This document shows positions 15,239 to 24,633 of a stretch of 64,000 nucleotides of DNA, in pieces. The translations under genes and the position numbers were made by a program. Source of the DNA: Mucilaginibacter oryzae. GTDB taxonomy: Bacteria > Bacteroidota > Bacteroidia > Sphingobacteriales > Sphingobacteriaceae. The stretch lies in the NCBI RefSeq assembly GCF_003148845.1, contig NZ_QGHA01000002.1, forward strand, positions 334,572 to 398,571, given 5' to 3'. Under the pieces are notes generated by a model. It ran no database searches. It had not been told where the DNA came from and saw nothing but the letters and a program-made list of their open reading frames with translations. Every line of letters begins with the position of its first letter. Position 1 is the stretch's first letter.

Positions 15239-17416
15239 TTAATTACTCACTTTAAAATCGGCAACCAGCTTTTCATCAGCCGAGTTACTGCCAAGCACCA
15301 GCTTGTAATTGCCGGGGTAAAGCTTCCATTTATGGGTAGCCAGATCCCATTTCTGCAGGTCCTGAACCGGGATTTTCAATGTAACCGAGCCTTCTTTGCC
15401 CTGCTCAACGCTTACCCGTTTAAAACTTTTTAGCTCTTTAACGGGCATCCTGTCAATAGCGGGATATTTGATGTAAGCTTGTACTACTTCATCGCCATTA
15501 AATTTACCTGTGTTTTTCACGTTTACGTTTACGGTTAAGGTATCAGCTTTTTTATAGGCTGTTTTTAGTTTGCCGTCAAGGTTGTAGGCAAAAGAGGTGT
15601 AGCTTAAGCCAAAGCCGAACGGATATTGTACAGGTCCGTTGTAATAGCGGTACGTGCGGCCTTTCATGTTGTAGTCGCTGTAGTTGGGCAGGTTGCTCAT
15701 ATCTTTATAAAAAGTAAGCGGCAAGTGTCCGGACGGCGAAACCTCCCCGAAAACAAGGTCGGCCAAAGCGTTGCCACCCTGCTCGCCGGGGTACCAGGCA
15801 AAAATAATCGCATCTGCATACGGTTCAATGGCCGATACATCAACGTCGCTGCCTGCTGTGATCACTGCAATAAGCGGTTTATTCTTTATGCCTTTGCGCA
15901 GTTCTTTCATGAAGGCTATTTCGCTGGCTGGCAGGCTTAGGGTTTTTTTATCGCCGCCACTTTCGGAAAGGAAAGCATCACCTGCTTCGCCTTCCAATAC
16001 GGGCGACAGGCCAATAACAGCAATGGTAGCGTCGGCATTGCCTGCTGCCCAGATGCCGCCAAAGTGGGTAGTGTCTTTATAATCACAGCCGAGGTCATAC
16101 TCAACGCGGGTAGCTTTATCAACCGAGCCGGTAATACCCTCAACAAAGTTAATTACCTTGCTGCTGGTGCCGTGGTAGTTGGCTATCATGGCATCGAGCG
16201 AGGCGGCGTTTGGTCCCACCACCATAATGCTGGAATAATTACTTTTTTTAAGCGGCAACACATTATTATTGTTTTTTAGCAATACCATGCTTTGCTGCGC
16301 TATTTTGCGGGCGAGTGCCAAATGAGCCTCGTTATGCACACTGTCTGCGCCGTAACCGTGGTAAGGGTTGGCTGCCGGGTCATCGTAAAAGCCTAATTTA
16401 AACTCGGTACGTAACAGCGCGCCTAATGCCTGGTCAACTTCTTTTTCAGTCAGCAGCCCTTTTTTAATGGCGGCAATCCCATCGTTTTGTAAAATAGTTG
16501 AGCAATCAAGGTCAACCCCTGCTTTAATAGCTGCGGCAGCTACCTCTACAGCTGTTGGTAAAGCTTTATGCTGGGTATAAACGTTATCTAAAGCGCCGCA
16601 ATCTGTAACCACATGCCCTTTAAAACCCCATTCTTTCCTCAGTATATCGGTCAGCAATACTTTATTGATAGAATTAGGCACACCGTTAATGGCGTTATAA
16701 GCGCTCATTACCGATTCAACTTTGTTTTGTACCAGTTCGTGAAAAGCATACAGGTAAGTTTCACGCAGGTCTTTTTCATCAACAAGCGCATTAAACTTGT
16801 CGCGGGTGGCTTCGGGGCCGCTGTGTACGGCGAAGTGTTTGGCCGTGGCCGAAGTTTTCAGGTATTTCGGATCATCACCCTGCAAACCTTTAACAAATGC
16901 CGATCCCATACGGCCGGTCAGGAATGGGTCTTCTCCATAGGTTTCCTGCCCGCGGCCCCAGCGCGGGTCGCGGAATATATTGATGTTTGGTGTCCAGAAT
17001 GTAAGGCCCATGTACTGCAGGTGCCTGTCCTGCGCGATGGCCAGGTTATATTTGGCACGCGCTTCGGTTGATATCACGGTTGATACCTGTTTAAGCAAAT
17101 CATCGTTAAATGTAGCGGCCATGCCTATGGCCTGCGGAAAGATGGTAGCCTCACCCGCACGGGCCACGCCATGCAAAGCTTCGTTCCACCAGTTATACGC
17201 CGGGATGCCCAAACGTGGCACCGCATGGCTTTGATACCCAAGTAAGGAGATCTTTTCTTCGATGGTTAATTTTGATAAAAGATCCTTTACCCGTAATTCA
17301 ATCGATTGTGAAGCATCTTTGTAAATAGGAGCCTGGGCTTTTACAGTAGAAAAATTTAGCGATACGGCGAGAATAGCCAGGTAGCGCAGGGGTTTTTGTT
17401 TCATGGTGCGAGCCAT
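15239..17416 (-). CDS. Glycoside hydrolase family 3, beta-glucosidase/beta-xylosidase type
   Basis: A 725-residue secreted GH3 enzyme. A signal peptide ends near STVKAQA. The GH3 N-domain has YNWWNEALHGVARAGEAT and the nucleophile motif VVTDCGALD (Asp272). A GH3 C-domain (GEAGDAFLSESGGDK) and a C-terminal fibronectin III-like domain follow. The NWWNEALHGVA signature and the Cys after the nucleophile are typical of the xylosidase-like branch, so beta-xylosidase is at least as likely as beta-glucosidase. It starts 11 bp after the SusC stop and is probably the last gene of the sigma-FecR-SusC operon. A second ATG at 17404 gives a more compact signal peptide. Confidence 0.88.
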   Translation of the reverse strand: MARTMKQKPLRYLAILAVSLNFSTVKAQAPIYKDASQSIELRVKDLLSKLTIEEKISLLGYQSHAVPRLGIPAYNWWNEALHGVARAGEATIFPQAIGMAATFNDDLLKQVSTVISTEARAKYNLAIAQDRHLQYMGLTFWTPNINIFRDPRWGRGQETYGEDPFLTGRMGSAFVKGLQGDDPKYLKTSATAKHFAVHSGPEATRDKFNALVDEKDLRETYLYAFHELVQNKVESVMSAYNAINGVPNSINKVLLTDILRKEWGFKGHVVTDCGALDNVYTQHKALPTAVEVAAAAIKAGVDLDCSTILQNDGIAAIKKGLLTEKEVDQALGALLRTEFKLGFYDDPAANPYHGYGADSVHNEAHLALARKIAQQSMVLLKNNNNVLPLKKSNYSSIMVVGPNAASLDAMIANYHGTSSKVINFVEGITGSVDKATRVEYDLGCDYKDTTHFGGIWAAGNADATIAVIGLSPVLEGEAGDAFLSESGGDKKTLSLPASEIAFMKELRKGIKNKPLIAVITAGSDVDVSAIEPYADAIIFAWYPGEQGGNALADLVFGEVSPSGHLPLTFYKDMSNLPNYSDYNMKGRTYRYYNGPVQYPFGFGLSYTSFAYNLDGKLKTAYKKADTLTVNVNVKNTGKFNGDEVVQAYIKYPAIDRMPVKELKSFKRVSVEQGKEGSVTLKIPVQDLQKWDLATHKWKLYPGNYKLVLGSNSADEKLVADFKVSN

Positions 17417-17427
17417 TTTTAGATGAT

Positions 17428-20400
17428 TTATTTTTTGAGCTTAAAATTAATATTTATTCCATAAGTATGTGTAGGCGGCAAACTGGCGCCTTCAATACCG
17501 GCATATTTCAGGTCTGGCGAAAAGCCCGACTCAGGGTCGATATTGTCTGATCGTTTCATGATGGTCCATAAATTGCGGCCAACCAGCGAGAAGGTGATGT
17601 TTTCGAAGGGCGTACGGTTTAAAAATCCTTTTGAAAAGGTGTATCCAAAAGTAACCTGTCTCAATTTGATAAACCGGCCGTCCAGAACATTTAATGCCGA
17701 TACGTTTTGGGCAAGCGCCTGGTAATAGCTCTGCGCTGGGGCGGCAATGGTGTTTTTTTCGCCGTTTGCATTTACACCGTCGCCAATAACACCGCTTTCC
17801 CTTCCTGCCAGCGTAAGTTTGTTAAAGCCGCGGTAAATACTATTATAATTTGTTGCCGACAGGATCTTGTTGCCGAAGCGGTAATCTACCAAAAACGAAA
17901 GATTTATTTTACCGTAAACGAAAGTGTTATTCAGGCCACCATAAATATTAGGCACCGCGCTGCCCATGGGTACCCGTTTACCGCCCTGGGGCAGACCGTT
18001 GTTATCAAAAATTATTTGTCCCTTACTATTGCGTAAATAATCGTTGGCCATAATCTGGGGGCCGGGTAAGCCTTTCACAAGCGCGGTAGTTGCATTTAAA
18101 GGGCGGTAGGTGCCGAAACTGATGTTGGCTGATTCCGGTGTGCCATCTGTTTGCAGGATTTTGTTTTGTACGTTGGTGAAATTAAGTGATGTGTTCCAGG
18201 TAAAGTTCCTGGTTTTGATAGGGGTGCCGCTCAGTTCGATCTCAATACCATTATTCTGTGTAGATCCGGTAGGGATGAACCTGCGTGCAAAGCCGGTGGC
18301 CAGGTCAAGATCTCCTTTAATGATCTCGTTTCTGGTTTTGCGATGAAAGTAAGCCATGTCGATACCCAACCTGCCATTTAAAAATTTGAGCTCGGCGCCT
18401 GCTTCCATCTCGGTTAAGGTATAAGGTTTTAAAAATAAGTTGGGCAGGCTGTCGCTAAAACCGCCTATGGAAACACCGTTTATAGAGTTGTAGGTGGTAT
18501 AGTATTGGGTTGTTACGTAAACATCGGTGGGTTCGCCGCTGGTTTGCGCGTATGATAGCCTTAACTTTCCAAGATCGAGGAAGGGAAGGTGTACCCAATC
18601 GGAAAATAAGATACTTGCCGATACCGAAGGCGTAAAGATGCTCCTGTTATCGCTCGGTAAGGTTGAATAGGTATCGTATCGCCCGGTTGTAGAAAGCGTT
18701 AAGTAATCTTTCAGCGAAAAATCGGCAGAATAGTAGGCTGATTGCGTTTCGCTGCCTTTGTATGCGTACGAGCTGTTTTTGATACTTACATTGCTGTAGC
18801 TGTAAAAATACGGAAGAATGAACGGGTCGCCAAAAAGACGGGTATATTCATAAGTGTTTTTACGAAGGTTGGCGCCTGCGGATAAATCAAAGTTCAATAC
18901 TTTAGGTATGATATCATGTTTTGCCCCAAGCAGTAAATCTGCATTAAATTCTGAGCGTTGAGTGGATGACTGTTCATCCAGGCCGCCAAGGCCGCCGGGA
19001 TAGTAGGCCGTGCCGGTTGGTGTAACTGTTTTACGCTTATCGTAAAGGATGTCATCGCCAATACGCAGTTGTGTATAAAACCATTGGTTAAAGTTATACC
19101 TGGCGGTGAGCGCGGAGATCAGCCTGCTGCGGCTAACATCATTTATAAATCTGTTTACTGTAAAATAGGGGTTGGTGGTATATGTATCGCCGTTCCAGCG
19201 TAACTCACTGCCATCAGAAGTATAGCCGGGCGCGAGTATCGCCTGGTCTTCGTTGGCGGCAAGGTATTGGATGTTATTGACATTGAATGGACTATCGCTT
19301 AGGTTGGGCTTTAAGTTGGATGTTTCGTTGATATAATTGGCTACAACGTTGATATTGAGCCTGGATGTAACGTTTTGATTGGCCGACAGGTTGAAAGTTT
19401 TCCGGTTGAGGTTGCTGTTGCGTACTATGGAGCCGTTGTTTAAGCTGGATAACGACAGCCTGAAGCTGCCTTCATCGTTACCGCCGCTAAATGCCGCCGT
19501 ATTGGTAAATGTATAACCTAAACGATAAAACTCGTTGATGTTATTTTTTACCGCCGAATAAGGATAGTAATTACCATCAAACTGAATGGTAGGCTTACCG
19601 TCCAGTTTTTCGCCCCAGCCGAAATTGCCTGATGATATAGCGCTTGTTACCGTAGCAGGCCGTATTCCGTATAAGCCCTGGCCGTAGGTGTTTTGATAAT
19701 TGAACGTGTTGATGGCTCTGTCGGCCTGGTAGTTTGTATTAAATTCCACGCCGAAGGCCGAATTTTTTTTACCCGTTTTTGTGGTAATTAAAATTACGCC
19801 GTTAGCCGCGCGCGCTCCGTAAAGTGCCGATGCCGCCTGGCCCTTTAATACCGTCATGCTTTCTACGTCATCGGGGTTGATGTTGCTGATACCATCGCCA
19901 AAATCAGCGCCGCCCCATTCATTGGCCGATCCGCGCTGGGTGTTGTCTATCGGTATGCCATTGATAATGAACAGCGGAGCGCTCGCGCCAAAGCTGGTAA
20001 CGCCCCTTAACAGGATCCGCGCCGACGAAGCCGGGCCGCCGTTTACGCCGTTGATACTGAGGCCGGCAACACGCCCCTCTAACGAATACGCGATGTTGGA
20101 TTCTTTTGCTTTATCCAATACTTCGCCGTTGATGGTGGTTACCGAATAGCCAACCTTTCGTTCATCTTTATTGATACCTAACGCGGTTACTACCACCTCG
20201 TTTAAAACGTTGCTTACCGTAAGCGTAACGGTTAGGGGCATGGGCCCCTCGGGTTTTACATCTTTGGTAACATAGCCCACAAAGCTCACTGCCAATGTAG
20301 ACTGAGAAGGTGCTTCAAACGAAAAAAAGCCCCTGGCATCGGTGGATGACCCCATGGTGGATCCTTTTACCTTTACTGTAGCGCCTGTAAGCGGGCTTCC

Positions 20401-20748
20401 GTTTTCGTCGGTTACAAAGCCTTCTATCTTAATTACACTTACAATTTCATCGGCAGGGGCTATTACGATCAGGTGGTTGGCTAATTCGGTATAAGCAAAA
20501 CCTGAATTGGCTAAAATTTTATCAAGCACTTTGGTAACCTCTTCGCCATTGAAGCTGACATCCGTTGTATTTAATACCGGAATTTTACGTTCACTGTAAA
20601 CAAAGTGATAGATACTTTGATGCTCAATGGCGGCAATTACCTTTTTAAAATCGGTTGACTTTAAGTTAATGGTGACACGGGTTTGAGAATGTACAGTTAA
20701 TATAGACAGTAAAATGAAGAACAATATTAACGTAAACCGTATTTTCAT
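17428..20748 (-). CDS. SusC/RagA-family TonB-dependent receptor with STN signalling domain
   Basis: A 1106-residue outer-membrane transporter. It has a signal peptide (1-21); an STN domain (about 25-98, VTINLKSTDFKKVIAAIEHQ) used by FecA-like receptors to contact a FecR anti-sigma factor; a carboxypeptidase-regulatory-like domain (about 107-180); a plug (LNEVVVTALGINKDERKVGY, ITTKTGKK); and a long beta-barrel ending in NINFKLKK. It should import a glycan fragment using TonB energy and signal its presence. FecR and ECF sigma genes lie upstream on the same strand. The usual SusD partner is missing: the next gene, 11 bp on, is GH3. Confidence 0.94.
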   Translation of the reverse strand: MKIRFTLILFFILLSILTVHSQTRVTINLKSTDFKKVIAAIEHQSIYHFVYSERKIPVLNTTDVSFNGEEVTKVLDKILANSGFAYTELANHLIVIAPADEIVSVIKIEGFVTDENGSPLTGATVKVKGSTMGSSTDARGFFSFEAPSQSTLAVSFVGYVTKDVKPEGPMPLTVTLTVSNVLNEVVVTALGINKDERKVGYSVTTINGEVLDKAKESNIAYSLEGRVAGLSINGVNGGPASSARILLRGVTSFGASAPLFIINGIPIDNTQRGSANEWGGADFGDGISNINPDDVESMTVLKGQAASALYGARAANGVILITTKTGKKNSAFGVEFNTNYQADRAINTFNYQNTYGQGLYGIRPATVTSAISSGNFGWGEKLDGKPTIQFDGNYYPYSAVKNNINEFYRLGYTFTNTAAFSGGNDEGSFRLSLSSLNNGSIVRNSNLNRKTFNLSANQNVTSRLNINVVANYINETSNLKPNLSDSPFNVNNIQYLAANEDQAILAPGYTSDGSELRWNGDTYTTNPYFTVNRFINDVSRSRLISALTARYNFNQWFYTQLRIGDDILYDKRKTVTPTGTAYYPGGLGGLDEQSSTQRSEFNADLLLGAKHDIIPKVLNFDLSAGANLRKNTYEYTRLFGDPFILPYFYSYSNVSIKNSSYAYKGSETQSAYYSADFSLKDYLTLSTTGRYDTYSTLPSDNRSIFTPSVSASILFSDWVHLPFLDLGKLRLSYAQTSGEPTDVYVTTQYYTTYNSINGVSIGGFSDSLPNLFLKPYTLTEMEAGAELKFLNGRLGIDMAYFHRKTRNEIIKGDLDLATGFARRFIPTGSTQNNGIEIELSGTPIKTRNFTWNTSLNFTNVQNKILQTDGTPESANISFGTYRPLNATTALVKGLPGPQIMANDYLRNSKGQIIFDNNGLPQGGKRVPMGSAVPNIYGGLNNTFVYGKINLSFLVDYRFGNKILSATNYNSIYRGFNKLTLAGRESGVIGDGVNANGEKNTIAAPAQSYYQALAQNVSALNVLDGRFIKLRQVTFGYTFSKGFLNRTPFENITFSLVGRNLWTIMKRSDNIDPESGFSPDLKYAGIEGASLPPTHTYGININFKLKK

Positions 20749-20937
20749 TTATGATGATAACCTAAAACCTGGCGCCGACAACTTTTAACGATGCCTAAAT
20801 TTACATAAAATTTATAATTAGCACAGGTAATAGTATAAAATGATAAAGGGGCTGTATGATTATTGTCAAATTCAAAAGCAAATAACTGTAAATTGATGTA
20901 CAACCAATAATAAATGGCGACGCCTTAAAATAAGGCG

Positions 20938-22038
20938 CTAATAGATATAAACGGCTGAGTCCTTGATTTTATAATGGAATTTTTCTGTCAGTTGCAGCGC
21001 ATCAAGAGCTTCGTTGATACTTTCCTTTTGATAGGTACCCGTAAAGCGATATTTTTTCATGTCGTCGTTTTTAAACTGAATGCTCACGCCGTACCAGCGC
21101 TCCATACGATTTGCCAGGTCGGCAAAATTTTCGTCCCTGAAAATAAGTTTGTTTTGTGTCCATGACGTTTCCAGCACAACGTTATCATCCGGGTGTAAAC
21201 GGGTAAAGCTGGTTAATACATATTGTGTTCCGCTGTCGGCATCCGCCGCAGGGACAAGTTTATCCTGCTTTTTTTGAACGTTAGCAATCGTGCCCTTTTT
21301 TACAATCAGTTTTTCACTCGGTTTCAAAATAATCCTGTCCGACGGGCGGTCATCTAAGGTAACTTCAATAGCCCCCTTGATCAGGGTCGTTTCGCTCGAC
21401 GAATCGTTTGGATATGATTTTACATTGAACGAGGTACCCAATACCTTAATGTTCATTTTTTCGGTATGGATAATAAAGGGGTGGTCGTGATCTTTATGAA
21501 CGTCAAAAAAAGCCTCGCCGCTTAAATAAACTTCGCGGGTTTTGCCGGTAAAACTGGCAGGATAGCGTAATGAACTTTTTGAGTTGAGCGTAATTCGGGT
21601 GCCATCGGTTAAAAGGATGGCTGATTTTTCGCGTACAAAAGTACTTTTGTTTTGCCATGTGCTCGGTTTAAGCCCGGCAGCGCTGTTGGTTGGAGTGCTA
21701 AGTTTTGAATAGAAAAAGTAAGAACAACCTGCAACAAGAACAACTGCCGCCGCCGCACGCCATAAATAGAAAAGCGGGCGTTTTTTTAAAGTTCTGGTTT
21801 CAGGATGATTTTCGGGGGCAACTTCCTGCGATTTTATCTTCGATTTGATTTTTTGGAAGGCGAGGGCATTATCGGCGTATTCGGTATCGCTGCTTTTCCA
21901 ATAAGCCGACAGGGCTTCAAACTGAATCCGGTAGCCGCTACTGTTAGCTAAGCAATGCTGAAGTTCTTTCTCCTCGTCAGAGCTGATCTCATTGGATAGT
22001 TTTTTGCTTGCCAGCTCTATGAATCTGTCATTGCCCAT
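20938..22038 (-). CDS. FecR-family anti-sigma factor
   Basis: About 366 residues. A short cytoplasmic N-terminal domain for sigma binding is followed by one membrane segment (about 90-110, RAAAAVVLVAGCSYFFY), a periplasmic FecR domain (ILLTDGTRITLNSKSSLRYP, EVYLSGEAFFDV) and a C-terminal DUF4974/STN-like domain that would meet the receptor. The frame opens at a TTG at 22071, but the ATG at 22038 gives a normal FecR start (MGNDRFIELASKKL). It lies between the ECF sigma and SusC genes; together they form a trans-envelope switch controlling this locus. Confidence 0.92.
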   Translation of the reverse strand: MGNDRFIELASKKLSNEISSDEEKELQHCLANSSGYRIQFEALSAYWKSSDTEYADNALAFQKIKSKIKSQEVAPENHPETRTLKKRPLFYLWRAAAAVVLVAGCSYFFYSKLSTPTNSAAGLKPSTWQNKSTFVREKSAILLTDGTRITLNSKSSLRYPASFTGKTREVYLSGEAFFDVHKDHDHPFIIHTEKMNIKVLGTSFNVKSYPNDSSSETTLIKGAIEVTLDDRPSDRIILKPSEKLIVKKGTIANVQKKQDKLVPAADADSGTQYVLTSFTRLHPDDNVVLETSWTQNKLIFRDENFADLANRMERWYGVSIQFKNDDMKKYRFTGTYQKESINEALDALQLTEKFHYKIKDSAVYIY

Positions 22039-22089
22039 CGTTAAATAGCATCCTCTTTTTTGATAGGACAACTTTTTTAGGTTAATTAC

Positions 22090-22740
22090 CTACAAGGATA
22101 GAAAAAATAATTTCATTATTACAATTATTGATCCTAAAACATTGACTATATTCGATTTAGCAGGAAATTCGAGGTGTTTGTTGTAATGTGTCAAAACGAC
22201 ACTAAGCTTTTTAATTGCCCTGAAAAGCTGGGTTTGTACCGTACGCGGCGAAATGTTTAAAATTTCGGCCACTTCTTTGTACTTCATCCCGTCTTCCTTT
22301 ATCAGCCTGAAAACAATCCTGCATTGTTGCGGAAGGCCTGCAATTGCCTGGTCCATCCTGAACATCAGCTCCTTGTTTTCAATTTCCTTTTGGGGATTAT
22401 AGGTGTTTACAAATTCGACAGAATTGGTTTCTTCAATTTGTACCAGATGGATGGTGGAGTACTTTTTAATGTGGTTGAGCGATTGGTTCTTTACCGCTAC
22501 AAAAAGATAGGTTTCGGGGTTTTGGATATCTGTAAGGTTTTTACGGTTAAGCCAGCATTTTACAAATACATCCGATACAATTTCTTCCGCAATTTCCTTT
22601 TGATGCACATAAAGCACACAAAATTTAATAAGCGAGTTGTTGAGCAAGTGGAAAAAAAGCTCGAAAGCGTTCTCATCGTCATCGCAACAAATGAGTTTCC
22701 ATAACTTTAGCGTATCAACTTTTTTGTCTTTCAAAGCCAA
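22090..22740 (-). CDS. ECF sigma factor (Bacteroidota RpoE-like) with hydrophobic tail
   Basis: A 216-residue sigma-70 family factor. Region 2 is VHQKEIAEEIVSDVFVKCWLNR with the following helices, and region 4 is LPQQCRIVFRLIKEDGMKYKEVAEILNISPRTVQTQL. No in-frame ATG exists before region 2, and an in-frame stop lies just upstream, so translation must begin at the TTG at 22740 or the TTG two codons on. The last 20 or so residues (NIVNVLGSIIVIMKLFFLSL) are strongly hydrophobic. FecR follows about 50 bp downstream. It probably activates the SusC-GH3 genes and perhaps the divergent GH29 gene. Confidence 0.92.
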   Translation of the reverse strand: MALKDKKVDTLKLWKLICCDDDENAFELFFHLLNNSLIKFCVLYVHQKEIAEEIVSDVFVKCWLNRKNLTDIQNPETYLFVAVKNQSLNHIKKYSTIHLVQIEETNSVEFVNTYNPQKEIENKELMFRMDQAIAGLPQQCRIVFRLIKEDGMKYKEVAEILNISPRTVQTQLFRAIKKLSVVLTHYNKHLEFPAKSNIVNVLGSIIVIMKLFFLSL

Positions 22741-22916
22741 AGATTTTTAATTAATCAACTAAATTTAAAACTTAATAATGGTGTAACAATTATAACACAT
22801 TAAAACTGAAAAATGAAATTTTTATAGGTAAGTTCGAAAGTTTTTTAAAATATTTTAAAAAGTGTGTAAGCAATACACCTTATAAAGTTGTCAGTAATTT
22901 ATAAAATAATAGCTTG

Positions 22917-24356
22917 ATGAAACGATTTTTTACGGTATTTCTTTTGGTTTCGGTGTTCTTTAAAACTTTTGGGCAGCAGCATAATATGTCAAAGCAATAC
23001 GTGCCTGTCGGCGACCCTGTTGTTGAACAAAAAATAGCCAATTGGCAGGACCTCAAGTTTGGCCTCTTTATGCACTGGGGAACATACAGCCAGTGGGGGG
23101 TGGTTGAAAGCTGGAGCATTTGCCCTGAGGATGAGGGCTGGACCCAACGCCGCGGCCCTTACGCCGAAACTTATAATGGTTATAAAGCCGCTTACGAAAA
23201 CCTGCAGACTACCTTTAACCCAACCAGGTTTAACCCCGAAAAATGGGTAAAGGCAGCTAAAGATGCCGGGATGAAATACGTAATTTTTACCACCAAGCAT
23301 CACGATGGTTTCAGTATGTTTGATACCAAACAAACCGACTATAAAATTACCAGCGCCAAAACGCCTTTTTCAAGCAACCCCAGAAGCAATGTAACCAAAG
23401 AGATTTTCAACGCTTTCCGTAAAGATAACTTCATGATCGGCGCTTATTTTTCAAAGCCCGACTGGCATAACGAAAATTACTGGTGGCCATACTTTCCGCC
23501 TAAAGATCGTAACGTAAATTATGACCCTGCCAAATATCCTGAGCGGTGGCAAAAATTTAAAGATTTTACCTATAACCAGATCAGCGAATTGATGACCGAT
23601 TATGGCAAGGTTGATATTTTATGGCTGGATGGGGGATGGGTTCGCCCTAAAAGCAGTATCGATACATCCGTTGACTGGCAGCGTGGAATTAAATTCGATC
23701 AGGATATTGATATGGGCCGTATAGCAACAATGGCGAGGCAAAAGCAACCTGGTTTAATTGTGGTTGACCGTACCGTGGCCGGTAAATATGAAAACTATAC
23801 CACTCCTGAACAGGAAGTACCGACGGTACCGCTTGATCACCCCTGGGAAAGCTGCATTACAATGGGTAACTCCTGGAGCTATGTTCCCGGCGATCATTAC
23901 AAATCGGTACAGCAAATTGTGCAGTTACTGGTAAAGATCGTATCGCGTGGGGGCAACCTGTTAATGAATATCGGCCCCGGGCCGGATGGTGACTGGGATC
24001 CGGTTGCCTATCAGCGTTTAGAAGGCATCAGCCGCTGGATGAAAATTAACGGCGAAGGTATTTATGCCACCCAATCAGTAGCGCCATACTCAACAGGCAA
24101 TATCTATTACACCAAAGCCAAAAACAGCAACACTATTTACGCCTTTGCTTTGAGCGATCAGGAAAAGGTGGTGTTGCCGGCAACAGTATCTGTAAAACTG
24201 AAGGATATTAAAAAAGTAAAAAAAGTAACCCTGCTCGGCAACTCCCAAAAGCTTAAATGGAAACAAGTGGCCGATGGTATTGATATCAGCATCCCCGCAA
24301 AATTACAACAAGCCAGCGGGCTGAGCGAAGCGGCGGGTTTTAAGATAGTTTATTAA
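22917..24356 (+). CDS. Alpha-L-fucosidase, GH29
   Basis: A 479-residue secreted GH29 enzyme. A signal peptide (MKRFFTVFLLVSVFFKTFGQ) is followed by the catalytic barrel with FGLFMHWGTYSQWG, TKHHDGFSMFDT and the nucleophile in VDILWLDGGWV (Asp238). A small C-terminal beta domain follows. It releases terminal L-fucose with retention. A TTG directly precedes the ATG at 22917; the ATG is chosen. It is divergent from the sigma-FecR-SusC-GH3 operon and upstream of the other glycosidases, so it belongs to the same glycan locus. Linkage specificity cannot be told. Confidence 0.92.
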   Translation: MKRFFTVFLLVSVFFKTFGQQHNMSKQYVPVGDPVVEQKIANWQDLKFGLFMHWGTYSQWGVVESWSICPEDEGWTQRRGPYAETYNGYKAAYENLQTTFNPTRFNPEKWVKAAKDAGMKYVIFTTKHHDGFSMFDTKQTDYKITSAKTPFSSNPRSNVTKEIFNAFRKDNFMIGAYFSKPDWHNENYWWPYFPPKDRNVNYDPAKYPERWQKFKDFTYNQISELMTDYGKVDILWLDGGWVRPKSSIDTSVDWQRGIKFDQDIDMGRIATMARQKQPGLIVVDRTVAGKYENYTTPEQEVPTVPLDHPWESCITMGNSWSYVPGDHYKSVQQIVQLLVKIVSRGGNLLMNIGPGPDGDWDPVAYQRLEGISRWMKINGEGIYATQSVAPYSTGNIYYTKAKNSNTIYAFALSDQEKVVLPATVSVKLKDIKKVKKVTLLGNSQKLKWKQVADGIDISIPAKLQQASGLSEAAGFKIVY

Positions 24357-24376
24357 ACACAAGTACAAAACCACGA

Positions 24377-24526
24377 TGTCATTTCGACGAACAGGGCAGG
24401 GTAGAGAAGTAGGTGAGGAGAAATCTTATATGTGCGATAAGCGAACTAAGCAAGTCCGGATTGCGAGGCGTACAAGATTTCTCCTCGCCCCTATAACACA
24501 AAGCCAGCCCGCTCGTCGAAATGACA
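24377..24526. repeat. Palindromic interspersed repeat, copy A
   Basis: The outer arms TGTCATTTCGACGA (24377-24390) and TCGTCGAAATGACA (24513-24526) are exactly complementary over 14 bp. The inner arms at 24415-24427 and 24474-24487 (GAGGAGAAATCTT and AAGATTTCTCCTCG) also pair. A second copy of the same design lies at 34107-34248. It is non-coding, in the gap between the first GH29 gene and the GH2 gene; as RNA it would fold into one long hairpin. Confidence 0.88.
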
Positions 24527-24633
24527 AGTTGTTAAGTTAGTTTATCTAACAAAACACCACAAAATATCGCCAAAAATTATAGCTAAATTGTTTTGGCAGT
24601 TTTTAATTTTGATCATTCATCCAATCCAAATAA

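Noticed and set aside
24604..24611. TAATTTTG as a -7 element for the GH2 operon.
   Set aside because: No TTTG or TTG at 19-21 bp upstream; nearby TTG copies are too close.
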